From Mucilaginibacter sp. SJ (lineage in GTDB: Bacteria; Bacteroidota; Bacteroidia; Sphingobacteriales; Sphingobacteriaceae), in assembly GCF_028993635.1 (NCBI RefSeq), contig NZ_CP118631.1:5208001-5272000 (forward strand): a stretch of DNA of 64,000 bases. Reading direction: 5' to 3'. Shown in pieces: positions 17,266 through 27,355 of this stretch; positions within the stretch are counted from its first letter, which is position 1; every line of letters begins with the position of its first letter. Under the pieces are notes generated by a model, which saw only the letters and a list, made by a program, of their open reading frames with translations, was not told the origin of the DNA and did no database searches. The translations under genes were made by a program, and so were the position numbers.

Positions 17266-18300
17266 ATGGCTGTTAACACCACAACCCGTTTATGGGGGCA
17301 GCATAACGGTCATAACGTTTATCTTTTCAAAATTGAAAACGGGAGCGGGGCCTATGTTGAACTTACCAATTACGGCGCGGCCATTGTTTCAGTTGCGGTG
17401 CCCGACAGGCTGCAGCACTTTGAAAACGTGGTAGTTGGTTTTCCTGACCTGAACGGGTATTTAACCGATAGCTGCTACATCGGCTCAACCATAGGCCGGT
17501 ACGCCAACCGTATCAGCAGGGTAAAATTTCAGCTCGAAGGCGAAACTTTTCACCTGGATGCCAATGAAGGTAAAAATTCCAACCATGCCGGTAAAAGCGG
17601 TTTTAACTATAGGGTGTTTACTGCCGAAGCTTTTGATAATGGTGTAATGATGACCCTGACCAGCCCTGATGGCGATGGGGGTTATCCCGGTAAGTTGGAG
17701 CTTATGGTTATCTATACCTGGAGCAATGATAATGAGTTGCTGATCAATTATAAAGCTACTACCGACAAAGCTACGATAGCAAATTTTACCAATCACGCTT
17801 ACTTTAATTTATCGGCATTTAAAAGTAAGATCTATAACCACAAACTTACCCTGCTATCGGATAGTATTGTGGATTTGCACGAAGACTATACGCCGAGCGG
17901 GGCAATTATACCAGCCGGGCAAAAGGCTTTCAATAATAACAAGCTGGGCGATAAATTTAATATAGATGAAAACCATGTTGAGGGCCTTAACCTGTTTTAC
18001 ATTATCAACAGGGGAGCCAGGGAGAACGGCTTAACTTATGCCGCTCTTTTAACCGACGAAGCATCGGGCCGTGCCCTTAAAGTTTATACGGATTATCCCG
18101 GCGTGTTCCTGTACACCGGTGATTATTTAAGCAGCACTACGGCTACGCATACTGGCCAGGGGGCGAAACCTTTTGATGCGTTGTGCCTGGAGTGTCAGCA
18201 TTATCCGGATAGCATCAATCATCCTGATTTTCCGCAAGCTGTATTGCGGGCAGGCGATGTATATAACCAAAGCATTTTATACAAGTTTGGCACCCTATGA
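17266..18300 (+). CDS. Aldose 1-epimerase (galactose mutarotase)
   Basis: 344 residues with the mutarotase signature set: GRYANRI (77-83), NHAYFNLS with general-acid His177, and the catalytic-base Glu309 in LCLECQHYPDS. It interconverts alpha and beta anomers of aldoses, here most likely galactose released by the GH36 enzyme encoded downstream. There is no signal peptide, so it is predicted cytoplasmic. It is the first gene of the operon divergent from the AraC regulator. Confidence 0.93.
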   Translation: MAVNTTTRLWGQHNGHNVYLFKIENGSGAYVELTNYGAAIVSVAVPDRLQHFENVVVGFPDLNGYLTDSCYIGSTIGRYANRISRVKFQLEGETFHLDANEGKNSNHAGKSGFNYRVFTAEAFDNGVMMTLTSPDGDGGYPGKLELMVIYTWSNDNELLINYKATTDKATIANFTNHAYFNLSAFKSKIYNHKLTLLSDSIVDLHEDYTPSGAIIPAGQKAFNNNKLGDKFNIDENHVEGLNLFYIINRGARENGLTYAALLTDEASGRALKVYTDYPGVFLYTGDYLSSTTATHTGQGAKPFDALCLECQHYPDSINHPDFPQAVLRAGDVYNQSILYKFGTL

Positions 18301-18395
18301 AGCTGAAAGCAAAAGGCAGAAAGCCCAAAGCTTATTTAATAACGGACTTTAATTAAAGTAAATTTATACAGAGAGAAGAAACTAACCAGTATCAA

Positions 18396-19751
18396 ATGAC
18401 CATCGATTTTAAAAAAGAAGTAAAGTTTAACAGCGGCTATATTATAGGGATCTCCTTTATATCGGCACTGGGCGGTTACCTGTTCGGCTTTGATTTTGCC
18501 GTAATATCGGGCGCGCTGCCGTTCCTCCGCAAGGAGTTTGCGCTTGACCCTGTTTGGGAGGGCTTCCTTACCGGGTCCCTGGCGCTGGGCTGTATCGTGG
18601 GTTGTATCATAGCCGGCCGCATTGCCGAAAAATACGGCCGTAAACCAGGTCTCATGGTTGCGGCGTTTATTTTCGCGGTATCGTCACTGGGTATAGCCTT
18701 TTCAACCGGGCTTACTTATTTTATCATTCTGCGTTTTGCAGCGGGCATAGGGGTAGGGATGGCATCAATGCTTTGCCCCATGTACATTGCCGAAATTTCC
18801 CCGGCACAGGTTCGGGGGCGTAATGTAGCTATCAACCAGCTTACCGTGGTATTGGGCATCCTGATTACCAACCTGTGCAACTATTTTTTGGCCGACAGCG
18901 GCGATAATGCCTGGCGCTGGATGTTTGGTTTGGGCACGGTACCTGCCGCGATATTTTTATTAGGGGTTATAGCCCTGCCCGAAAGCCCCAGGTGGCTGAT
19001 CAAGGCCGGCCACCACGCTGATGCCGAAAAGGTACTTTACAAAATAGGCTCCGAAGAGTTTGTGACTTCAACACAGCAGGCTATTGAAAAATCGCTTAGC
19101 GGCGCAAAAAAGCAATCGTACCGCGCCGTATTTGAAAAAAGCGTACGCCCCGCCGTATTGATAGGCATTACACTGGCTGTGTTTCAACAGTTTTGTGGCA
19201 TCAATGTGGTGTTTAACTATACTTCAACCATTTTTGCCTCGGTGGGTTCAAGCTTAAACCAGCAGCTGTTTGAAACTGTTTCTATCGGTATAGTTAACCT
19301 GGTTTTTACCTTGCTGGCCATGTGGCAGGTTGATAAGCTTGGCCGTAAGCCGTTGATGCTCATCGGTTCATTGGGCTTGTCCATATTTTATATTGTATTG
19401 GCTTACCTGCTGCAAAATCACTTAGCGGCCGGGCTGGTATCCATATTTGTGTTGCTGGCCATCAGCACTTACGCGCTTTCACTTGCGCCTATAACCTGGG
19501 TACTTATTTCAGAGATCTTCCCTAATAAAATCCGCGGCGCGGCATCAACGGTGGCCATTGTATCATTATGGGCTGCCTATTTTATATTGGTGTTCACCTT
19601 CCCGATACTGGCTAAGGTACTGGGCACTTACGGGCCATTTTATATGTACGCGGTGATCTGCTTTTTAGGCTTTTTGTTTGTGCTTAAAAAAGTAAAAGAA
19701 ACCAAAGGCCAAACCCTTGAAGAGTTAGAAGAAAATTTAGTAAGACATTAA
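18396..19751 (+). CDS. MFS sugar porter (sugar:H+ symporter)
   Basis: 451 residues, about twelve membrane helices, with all sugar-porter landmarks: GGYLFGFDFAVISGALPFL in helix 1, GRIAEKYGRKP between helices 2 and 3, PESPRWL after helix 6, AVFQQFCGINVVFNYT in helix 7, and DKLGRKPLMLIG between helices 8 and 9. It resembles XylE/AraE/GalP proton symporters. With mutarotase upstream and alpha-galactosidase downstream, galactose is the most likely substrate, but sequence alone does not fix it. Confidence 0.92.
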   Translation: MTIDFKKEVKFNSGYIIGISFISALGGYLFGFDFAVISGALPFLRKEFALDPVWEGFLTGSLALGCIVGCIIAGRIAEKYGRKPGLMVAAFIFAVSSLGIAFSTGLTYFIILRFAAGIGVGMASMLCPMYIAEISPAQVRGRNVAINQLTVVLGILITNLCNYFLADSGDNAWRWMFGLGTVPAAIFLLGVIALPESPRWLIKAGHHADAEKVLYKIGSEEFVTSTQQAIEKSLSGAKKQSYRAVFEKSVRPAVLIGITLAVFQQFCGINVVFNYTSTIFASVGSSLNQQLFETVSIGIVNLVFTLLAMWQVDKLGRKPLMLIGSLGLSIFYIVLAYLLQNHLAAGLVSIFVLLAISTYALSLAPITWVLISEIFPNKIRGAASTVAIVSLWAAYFILVFTFPILAKVLGTYGPFYMYAVICFLGFLFVLKKVKETKGQTLEELEENLVRH

Positions 19752-19765
19752 TAATCATAAGCCAC

Positions 19766-22700
19766 ATGAATAATTTGTATGTAAATGTTTGGGAAGAGAA
19801 GGTAGTTATCCCAACCTACGGTATAGGGAAGCCCGATAAAAACCCCATGTTTTTTGAAAAGCGCGTTTACCAGGGCAGCAGCGGCAAGGTGTACCCTAAC
19901 CCGGTTATCGAAAAAATTTACGACCAAAAAGAAGATAAAGAATACGCAGGCCTTTACCTCGAGAATAAATACCTCAAAGTACTCATCCTGCCCGAGCTTG
20001 GCGGCCGTATCCAGATGGCTTATGACAAAATCAGGGACCGTCATTTCATTTATTATAACCAGGTAATTAAACCGGCACTGGTAGGTTTAACCGGTCCCTG
20101 GATTTCGGGCGGTATTGAATTTAACTGGCCGCAGCACCATCGCCCAAGTACTTTTGAGCCGGTTGACTATAAGATTGAAGAAAATGCCGATGGCAGCAAA
20201 ACCGTTTGGGTTAATGAAGTGGAGCGCATGTTCCATACCAAAGGTATGGCCGGTTTTACGCTGCACCCGGATAAGGCTTACATCGAAATAAAAGCAAAGC
20301 TCTATAACCGCTCGGCCCTGCCGCAAACCTTTTTATGGTGGGCTAACCCGGCGGTGAAAGTTAATGACGATTACCAGTCTGTTTTTCCGCCTGATGTGAA
20401 CGCGGTTTTTGATCATGGCAAACGCGATGTTTCTACATTCCCAATCGCTACAGGAACTTATTATAAAGTTGATTACTCGCCGGGAACAGATATCTCAAGG
20501 TATAAAAACATTCCGGTGCCAACGTCGTACATGGCTATCAACTCCAATTACGATTTTGTAGGCGGTTATGAGCATGACAGTCAGGCTGGTTTGCTGCACG
20601 TAGCTAATCATCATGTATCGCCCGGCAAAAAACAGTGGACCTGGGGCCACAGCGATTTCGGCCTGGCCTGGGACAGGAACCTAACCGACGAGGATGGCCC
20701 TTACATTGAGCTCATGACGGGTATGTTTACCGATAACCAACCCGATTTTACCTGGTTGATGCCGCACGAGGAAAAACATTTTACCCAATACTTTATGCCA
20801 TACCGCGAGCTTGGCGTTGTAAAAAATGCTACCAAAGATATCCTGCTGGCACTTGATTATACGGAGGGCAAACTACTATTGAAAGTTTACGTGACCGGCG
20901 AGCAAAACAACCTGAACATCAAACTGCAGCATGATGGCAAAGTATTATTGAGCGAAAAAGTTTGCATTGTACCAGAACAGGTTTATACCCGCGAGATAGC
21001 CGTTAAGGATATTAACGAGAGCCTTTTGCTGCTTACCGTACATTCGGCAGCGGGCAAAGAACTCATTAAATATGATGCGGCAAGCAATAAGCTTAATAAT
21101 ATCCCCGAAGCTGCCAGGCCGGCCCTGCTGCCTGCCGATGTGGAAAATAACGAGCAGTTGTTTTTAACAGGCCAACACCTGGAGCAGTACCGCCATGCTA
21201 CTTATAGCCCGGTTCCTTACTATGAGGAAGCCCTGCGCCGCGATCCCAAAGATATCCGCAATAATAATGCTTTAGGCTTATGGTACCTGCGCCGCGGACA
21301 GTTTGCCAAAGGTGAACCTTACTTCCGCAAGGCGGTTGAAACTATCACCCAGCGTAACCCTAATCCTTACGATAGCGAGTGTTATTATAATTTAGGTTTG
21401 GCTTTGAAATTCCTCGGCAAAAAAGAGGATGCATACAAAGCATTTTACAAAGCCACCTGGAGCAATGCCTGGAAAGATAGCGGCTATTTTTCGGTAGCAC
21501 AGATCGACCTGGAGAATGGCGATTATGAACTGGCGCTTGATCATTCCTTATCTTCTTTGGATAGAAATGCCAATAACAGTAAAGCCTATGTTTTGCGCTC
21601 GGCGGCTTTCCGTAAGCTCTGGCGTTTTGAAGATGCTGTCGAGGTAGCTATAGCGGCAATAAAAAGGGATGCGTTTAACTTAGGTGCTTTGTTTGAGTTG
21701 GTTTATGCTTACAAAGCTTTGGGCAATAGAGGAAAAGGCACTGCCACCCTTAATGAACTTATTAAACTATCGCGCGGTTATTACCAAAATTACATTGAAT
21801 ACGCGCTTGATTACGCCAATGCCGGCCTGTACCAGGAAGCTGCCGATTTGTTGAATTATGCGGTGAACGGTGATGTTACCAGCCCGATGGTATATTATTA
21901 CCTGGGCTACTTTGCGTATAGGTTAGGCAATAATGAACAGGCTTCCGCATATTTTAAACAGGCCTCAGCTGCCGATTCGTACCTGTGCTTCCCCGATAGG
22001 CTGGAAGAGGTCAGCGTACTGAAACTGGCCGCTGAGCTCGTGCCCACCGATGCCAAAGCACCTTATTATTTAGGCAACCTGTTTTATGATAAACTGCAGT
22101 ATGATGATGCCATCGCAGCCTGGGAAACATCGGCAAAACTGGACGATACGTTCCCAACCGTATTCAGGAATCTGGGTATAGCCTATTATAATAAACGTAA
22201 TGACCCGGCAAAAGCTTTAATTTGTTTTGAAAAAGCCTTCGCGCTGGATAGAACAGATGCCCGTGTACTGATGGAACTTGACCAGCTTTACAAAAAGCTG
22301 AACTATTCTGCAGAAGCACGACTGAATTTTGTTGAAGCTAATCTGGAGACTGCCAAACTTCGTGATGATGTTTATTTAGAGCGTGCAACGCTGTATAACT
22401 TTTTAGGCGAGCACCAAACCGCTTTTGAACAAGTAATGCAAAGAACTTTCCACCCATGGGAGGGAGGTGAAGGCAAGGCATCCGGCCAGTATGTTGCAGC
22501 TTTGGTTGAATTGGCCAAGCAAAACATCCGCGATTGCAAATACAATGAAGCCATTGAACGGTTAACACAGGCACAAACTTACCCACATAATTTAGGCGAG
22601 GGTAAACTATTCGGCACACAGGAAAATGACATCTTTTACTGGCTGGGCCAGGCCCATGAAGGCCTGCAGCAAACTGAACAGGCTAAGGCTTGTTTTGAGC

Positions 22701-23104
22701 AGGCAGCCATAGGTTTGGAAGACCCGACAGCGGCTGTTTTTTATAACGATCAGCAGCCGGATAAGATCTTTTATCAGGGTTTGGCAAAAAAATGTCTGGG
22801 TGACAGTACATCGGCCGAACGAATCTTCAAAAAACTGCTTAATTATGGTATCGGGCACATGGATGATAACGTAAAAATTGATTACTTTGCCGTCTCGCTG
22901 CCAAATTTGCTCATTTTTGAAGATGATCTGCAGGTAAGGAACCGCGTGCACTGCTATTTTTTACAGGGACTGGGATACCTCGGTTTACGTGATTTTGAGC
23001 AGGCACAAAAGGCCTTTACCGAGGTTCTGAAACTGGATGCAGGGCATTTTGGGGCGAGGATACATCAAAACATGATAAACCAAATTACCGAAGCAGCCGG
23101 TTAA
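19766..23104 (+). CDS. DUF5107 domain protein with TPR repeats
   Basis: 1112 residues. The N-terminal part (about 1-390) is a DUF5107 domain: a beta-rich fold (LGGRIQMAYDKIRDRHFIYY, GPWISGGIEFNWPQHH, FLWWANPAVKVNDDYQ) related to galactose-mutarotase-like sandwiches. The rest is a long series of TPR-type helix pairs (NNALGLWYLRRGQFAKGEPY; SECYYNLGLALKFLGKKEDA; APYYLGNLFYDKLQYDDAIA). There is no signal peptide. Such proteins accompany sugar-use loci in Bacteroidota and Actinobacteria; the role is unproven, with a sugar-binding or epimerase-like N-domain on a scaffold as a plausible reading. Co-directional, 14 bases after the symporter. Confidence 0.85.
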   Translation: MNNLYVNVWEEKVVIPTYGIGKPDKNPMFFEKRVYQGSSGKVYPNPVIEKIYDQKEDKEYAGLYLENKYLKVLILPELGGRIQMAYDKIRDRHFIYYNQVIKPALVGLTGPWISGGIEFNWPQHHRPSTFEPVDYKIEENADGSKTVWVNEVERMFHTKGMAGFTLHPDKAYIEIKAKLYNRSALPQTFLWWANPAVKVNDDYQSVFPPDVNAVFDHGKRDVSTFPIATGTYYKVDYSPGTDISRYKNIPVPTSYMAINSNYDFVGGYEHDSQAGLLHVANHHVSPGKKQWTWGHSDFGLAWDRNLTDEDGPYIELMTGMFTDNQPDFTWLMPHEEKHFTQYFMPYRELGVVKNATKDILLALDYTEGKLLLKVYVTGEQNNLNIKLQHDGKVLLSEKVCIVPEQVYTREIAVKDINESLLLLTVHSAAGKELIKYDAASNKLNNIPEAARPALLPADVENNEQLFLTGQHLEQYRHATYSPVPYYEEALRRDPKDIRNNNALGLWYLRRGQFAKGEPYFRKAVETITQRNPNPYDSECYYNLGLALKFLGKKEDAYKAFYKATWSNAWKDSGYFSVAQIDLENGDYELALDHSLSSLDRNANNSKAYVLRSAAFRKLWRFEDAVEVAIAAIKRDAFNLGALFELVYAYKALGNRGKGTATLNELIKLSRGYYQNYIEYALDYANAGLYQEAADLLNYAVNGDVTSPMVYYYLGYFAYRLGNNEQASAYFKQASAADSYLCFPDRLEEVSVLKLAAELVPTDAKAPYYLGNLFYDKLQYDDAIAAWETSAKLDDTFPTVFRNLGIAYYNKRNDPAKALICFEKAFALDRTDARVLMELDQLYKKLNYSAEARLNFVEANLETAKLRDDVYLERATLYNFLGEHQTAFEQVMQRTFHPWEGGEGKASGQYVAALVELAKQNIRDCKYNEAIERLTQAQTYPHNLGEGKLFGTQENDIFYWLGQAHEGLQQTEQAKACFEQAAIGLEDPTAAVFYNDQQPDKIFYQGLAKKCLGDSTSAERIFKKLLNYGIGHMDDNVKIDYFAVSLPNLLIFEDDLQVRNRVHCYFLQGLGYLGLRDFEQAQKAFTEVLKLDAGHFGARIHQNMINQITEAAG

Positions 23105-23119
23105 ACCCAAAAATCACAC

Positions 23120-25333
23120 GTGAGAACTACTCAAAAAAAAACTTTACCACTGGGCCTGCTTTTCGCAGGCTCAATGCTGTTGGCCGGCAGGGCAGCAGCG
23201 CAGGATGTAACCATCCCTGTTGAAACACAGCACAACGCTATTGTATTACAAACCGATGCCGAAAAGCACCTGAACATGGTATACCTGGGTGCAAAGCTTG
23301 CCAATACAGCCGAGTATGCAGGCATCTCAAAAATGTACAAACAAGCCGATGATTCGGGCGTACAAAACGATGCTTACACACCATCCGGCTCGGCCAGTCT
23401 TGGTGAACCGGCTATTACCGTTACCCATGCCGATGGCAATAAATCATTGAACTTAACCTACGTAAGCCATACGGTGAGCAAGGTTGATGATGATATTTCA
23501 TTACTGGTAGTTACCATGAAAGATCCTGCTTATGATTTTGAGGTGAAGCTATACTACAAAACCTATTTTAAAGAAGATGTAACTGAGCAATGGTCGGTGA
23601 TAAAACACAACGAAAAGGGGATAGTAACACTTGATAAATATGCGTCGGCCAATTTAAACCTGAAGGGTAATACTACCGGCGGTTTCTGGTTAAAACAATA
23701 CCACGGCAACTGGGCTATGGAAATGCAGCCCGAAGAAGCCCGTTTAACCCATGGCATTAAAACTATCGACAGCAAATTGGGTACCCGTGCCAACCTGTAT
23801 GAGCATTCGATGTTCGCCATATCAATGGATAAACCTGCTACCGAAGATGAAGGCAAAGTGCTTTACGGGGCTATGGAATGGTCGGGCAATTTCAGGATTG
23901 ATTTTGAGCTGGATGTAGCCAATAACCTGAAAATTATTGCAGGGATTAACAATGCGGCATCCGAGTATCATTTAAAGCCCGGCGTTGAATTTACCACGCC
24001 CGCTTTCCTGTATACCTATTCAGACCATGGTAAGGGCGATGCCAGCCGCAAGCTGCAAAGCTGGGCCCGCAAATACAAAATTGTTGATGGCGAGGGTTCA
24101 AGGCTAACGTTGTTGAACAACTGGGAGTCGACTTATTTTGATTTTAATGAAAGCAAGCTTGCCGGTTTGTTAAAAGATACCAAAAAGTTAGGAGTCGACT
24201 TGTTTTTGTTGGATGATGGCTGGTTTGGTAACAGCCACCCGCGTAACGGTGATAACGCAGGTTTGGGCGATTGGCAGGAAAACAAGCAAAAGCTTCCAAA
24301 TGGCATCAGCTCGCTCGTGAAAGAAGCGCAGGCCAACGGTGTAAAATTCGGCATCTGGATTGAGCCGGAAATGGTTAACCCTGCCAGCGACCTGTACAAA
24401 GCCCATCCTGATTGGGTGATTAAACAGCCCAACCGTCCTGAAAAGTATTTCAGGAACCAGCTGGTGCTTGATCTGGCCAACCCTAAAGTACAGGATTTTG
24501 TATTTGGCGTGGTTGACGGCTTGTTCACCAAAAATCCTGATCTGGCTTATATCAAATGGGACTGTAACGCGGTTATTTACAATGCTTATTCAGCTTATTT
24601 GAAAAAAGACCAGTCGCACATTTACGTTGATTATGTGAATGGTTTGTATAACGTATTGAAACGTGTGCGCGCCAAATATCCTAAAGTGCCTTTGATGCTT
24701 TGCTCAGGCGGCGGAGGCAGGGTTGATTACGGTGCATTGCAATATTTTACTGAGTTTTGGCCAAGTGATAACACCGATCCGCTGGAGCGTGTGTTTATCC
24801 AGTGGGAGTATTCATTCTTCTATCCGGCTATCACCAGCTCAAACCATGTTACCGATTGGGGCAAACAACCTATTAAATATCGTGTGGATGTGGCTATGAT
24901 GGGTAAAATGGGCTTTGATATTGTGATAGGCAAATTAAGTGAGAGCGAACTGAGTTTCTGTCAGTCGGCGTTGAAAAATTATGATGCTTTAAAAGATGTC
25001 ATCTGGCATGGCGACCAGTACCGCTTAGCTTCGCCATGGGACAACGACGCGGCATCTATCATGTATGTAAGCGACGATAAATCAAAGGCGGTAATGTTCA
25101 ACTACCTCGTGAATAACCGTTACGGATCAGGCAGCAAAGTGCCCGTACGCCTGAAAGGCCTCGACCCTAATAAAAAATACCGTGTAACAGAGATTAACCT
25201 TTATCCGGGCGCGGGTTCGGTTTTAGGCAAAGAGGATTTAACTTTTACAGGTGACTTCCTGATGAATGTGGGTATTAATCCCGGAAACAGCGCCTATCAC
25301 ACCAGTGTAGTGCTGCAGTTAGAAGCGATGTGA
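23120..25333 (+). CDS. GH36 alpha-galactosidase, exported
   Basis: 737 residues from a GTG start that gives a clean signal peptide (LGLLFAGSMLLAGRAAAQ). The catalytic (beta/alpha)8 barrel shows GH36 motifs: FLLDDGWFG (Asp365-366), the nucleophile Asp481 in AYIKWDCN, and acid/base Asp536 in CSGGGGRVDYG. An N-terminal beta-sandwich and C-terminal beta-domain are present. It hydrolyses terminal alpha-galactosides such as raffinose or melibiose, or galactomannan side chains. It is the last gene of the AraC-controlled operon, placing hydrolysis in the periplasm or at the surface before uptake by the symporter. Confidence 0.94.
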   Translation: MRTTQKKTLPLGLLFAGSMLLAGRAAAQDVTIPVETQHNAIVLQTDAEKHLNMVYLGAKLANTAEYAGISKMYKQADDSGVQNDAYTPSGSASLGEPAITVTHADGNKSLNLTYVSHTVSKVDDDISLLVVTMKDPAYDFEVKLYYKTYFKEDVTEQWSVIKHNEKGIVTLDKYASANLNLKGNTTGGFWLKQYHGNWAMEMQPEEARLTHGIKTIDSKLGTRANLYEHSMFAISMDKPATEDEGKVLYGAMEWSGNFRIDFELDVANNLKIIAGINNAASEYHLKPGVEFTTPAFLYTYSDHGKGDASRKLQSWARKYKIVDGEGSRLTLLNNWESTYFDFNESKLAGLLKDTKKLGVDLFLLDDGWFGNSHPRNGDNAGLGDWQENKQKLPNGISSLVKEAQANGVKFGIWIEPEMVNPASDLYKAHPDWVIKQPNRPEKYFRNQLVLDLANPKVQDFVFGVVDGLFTKNPDLAYIKWDCNAVIYNAYSAYLKKDQSHIYVDYVNGLYNVLKRVRAKYPKVPLMLCSGGGGRVDYGALQYFTEFWPSDNTDPLERVFIQWEYSFFYPAITSSNHVTDWGKQPIKYRVDVAMMGKMGFDIVIGKLSESELSFCQSALKNYDALKDVIWHGDQYRLASPWDNDAASIMYVSDDKSKAVMFNYLVNNRYGSGSKVPVRLKGLDPNKKYRVTEINLYPGAGSVLGKEDLTFTGDFLMNVGINPGNSAYHTSVVLQLEAM

Positions 25334-25346
25334 TAAGATACTTATA

Positions 25347-25388
25347 AAAACGAGAAAGGGAACGGCTTGTCGTTCCCTTTCTCGTTTT
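25347..25388 (+). terminator. Strong intrinsic terminator of the alpha-galactoside operon
   Basis: Eighteen perfectly paired bases (25347-25364 with 25371-25388) enclose a GCTTGT loop, and the descending arm ends in TTTT. A matching A-run on the other side makes it potentially bidirectional, which would also serve the convergent gene starting at 26041. Confidence 0.88.
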
Positions 25389-25392
25389 ATGA

Positions 25393-25543
25393 ACTGGTTG
25401 AAGTTTAGCGGTAGCGTAACTTCGACCTAAAATGGGTTAAGCTTTCAGCTTAACTTGATAAGTAATTAATAGTCGCAGTTTCGGAAGCAGGATGCTTCCA
25501 TTGTTTTAGGACGAAGTTACGCTCTCGCTAAACTGCGACCAGT
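25393..25543. repeat. 151-bp MITE-like palindromic element, copy 1
   Basis: The ends match in inverted orientation (ACTGGTTGAAGTTTAGCG at the left; CGCTAAACTGCGACCAGT at the right), extending through CGTAACTTCG and CCTAAAA for about 40 bases. Internal hairpins are AAGCT-TTC-AGCTT and GGAAGCA-GGA-TGCTTCC. An equally long copy is at 33672-33822. No open frame is present; it starts four bases after the operon terminator. Confidence 0.78.
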
Positions 25544-25564
25544 AATGTGCGGTAATGTGTGCCT

Positions 25565-26041
25565 TTATTTAAGGCGATACAGATGCTTGAGTTGTTTGAT
25601 TAATTCTTTATAATTCCGTGTTGAAAAGGTGTCTATGGTTAACTTTTTGCTATTAATGAGTACGATTGTTGCTTTTGAACCGGTATGGATAAGAATTTTA
25701 TTTCCCCGGGTTGAGCTTTCAACTTTAAATGGTTTTTCGGTAACTTTTTCAATGTTGGCTAAGAGGACGCTCTGTTTTAAAAACAAAAATGGCCTTTTTA
25801 TAATCAATGCATCTCGGGTTAATTCAATTGATCGTATTGTTAATAATGTAATGAAAGAACCAATTGTAACAAAAGCAAAAAGACCTGCAAGTAGATAAAA
25901 TTCAATTGTCGGTTCTTCTTTATGTATATTGGCCGAGTTACATATTATCCATGTAACCCAGCCACCGAAGGCCATGCCTGATATACAGGTTATATACGCT
26001 GCTAAACTCGGTTTGGCAATAACAACAGGTGTTTCCCTCAT
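25565..26041 (-). CDS. Small membrane protein with PH-like C-terminal part
   Basis: 158 residues, not assigned to a named family with certainty. Two hydrophobic helices (about 13-34 and 47-70) are followed by a beta-rich soluble part: IELTRDALIIKRPFLFLKQ, ANIEKVTEKPF, GNKILIHTGSKATIVLIN, then a helix NYKELIKQLKHLYR. This layout resembles bacterial PH-domain (bPH/YdbT-like) membrane proteins. It lies 18 bases after the lipoprotein gene on the same strand and may be cotranscribed with it. Confidence 0.6.
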   Translation of the reverse strand: MRETPVVIAKPSLAAYITCISGMAFGGWVTWIICNSANIHKEEPTIEFYLLAGLFAFVTIGSFITLLTIRSIELTRDALIIKRPFLFLKQSVLLANIEKVTEKPFKVESSTRGNKILIHTGSKATIVLINSKKLTIDTFSTRNYKELIKQLKHLYRLK

Positions 26042-26059
26042 GAAGTATGATAGCTATGA

Positions 26060-27058
26060 TTATCTCAACTTCTTCGTCATATCAAAATGCTCAACCCTTG
26101 CGGCACCCAGCGGCAGTTTGCTGCAGGCAGAGTAGAAAATATAATCCTTATCCTCAGTAATCCCCGGTAGCAGTTTATTAATAACCTTCCCAATCTGTAT
26201 GTTCTCGCTTCTTACTGCGGTGGTATCGGCAATGTTTACTTTGGTTGTATAATAAATTACCGGGAACCAGCCATGGCTGTTTTTTTGATTGCCAATCCGG
26301 AATACCTGCGGTTCGCCTGCAACACCATCAATTACTACCGGGAAACGGTATTGTTTTACTGTTGCCTCCGCAGCATCCTGGAATAATTTGCCTGCATCGG
26401 TATCGTGTTCGTATTGCCAGTAGTCGTTAGGGGCGGTACATTGTAAAGCAAGTTCAAGGGTTAAACGGGCATCGGCAAAATGCTGTTTATTGTATTTCTT
26501 TTTTCCCAGCTCATAAAGCTCCGGGGCTGTTTTGCCGTTAATTTTATAAGTATTTACATTTACCGAGGTTAGTTTCCAGCCATAATCGTATTTGGCATAC
26601 AGTGCCGTGATCATTTCCTGGTTTGGCTGGCTTTTATCCTTCGGCAAAAAAAGCGCCATGTACATTTCGTGGGTAATACCATTATAGATCATTTTATAGC
26701 TGTTAATGCCTGCCGACGGATTGCCTATGGTATCTGTACTGCGATGTTTATTTACAATGTAATATTCATCGTAAATATCATAGTCGGCAGTTTTAACAGC
26801 GTTGCCTACTATCTCTATTTGCCTTAGATTTGACTTGTCGTCCAACATCTCCCGCGATTCCATATTGCTGATATCATCACTGTTGCCGGTGCGGAGATCA
26901 TGGAGCAGTTGTTCGTTAAGTTTGTGGAAATCGTCGCGTTTACCGCCGGGAATCTGGTCGTTTCGCCATGCTCCCGGCTGTTTAATACAGCTTTGTAATG
27001 ATATAGCCAGTAAAGCGAAGGGAATGAGTTTAATTGTGTTTTGGTATAGGGTTTTCAT
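26060..27058 (-). CDS. Hypothetical lipoprotein
   Basis: The start is chosen at MKTLYQNTIKLIPF so that a lipobox (LLAISLQSC, Cys near residue 24) follows directly; the longer frame hides it. The mature part of about 308 residues has no recognised domain. A segment ELGKKKYNKQHFADARLTLE resembles a single TPR-like helix pair. Probably an envelope lipoprotein. It is first in a minus-strand pair with the PH-like membrane protein. Confidence 0.6.
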   Translation of the reverse strand: MKTLYQNTIKLIPFALLAISLQSCIKQPGAWRNDQIPGGKRDDFHKLNEQLLHDLRTGNSDDISNMESREMLDDKSNLRQIEIVGNAVKTADYDIYDEYYIVNKHRSTDTIGNPSAGINSYKMIYNGITHEMYMALFLPKDKSQPNQEMITALYAKYDYGWKLTSVNVNTYKINGKTAPELYELGKKKYNKQHFADARLTLELALQCTAPNDYWQYEHDTDAGKLFQDAAEATVKQYRFPVVIDGVAGEPQVFRIGNQKNSHGWFPVIYYTTKVNIADTTAVRSENIQIGKVINKLLPGITEDKDYIFYSACSKLPLGAARVEHFDMTKKLR

Positions 27059-27355
27059 ATTACCCGTAATAATATGAAAAAACACTCAATTGTACTATCG
27101 CCACCGGTTTATGAATAACCAAGGTTTTGCATAATGGGATATAGCGGTTGGCTGTTTCACTTTAAGCAGATAAAATCCGGTTTGGAAAAGTTAACATTAC
27201 TGACATTTTACTAAAGAATCCTGCCAGTGTATGTTAAATATTTATGGGTATCATAAAAAAGGTTTCTTTTGAATTTGCCTTTTCACAACCTGTGGCTATA
27301 TTGCTTTTAATTACCAAATGTGTTGCGTTCCCTTACAAGGGGAACTGAAATTTAT
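27059..27355. other. Divergent intergenic region without assigned sites
   Basis: About 300 AT-rich bases between the lipoprotein gene and the PAS-AraC gene. It must hold two promoters; I see no convincing repeats or hairpins. Confidence 0.4.
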
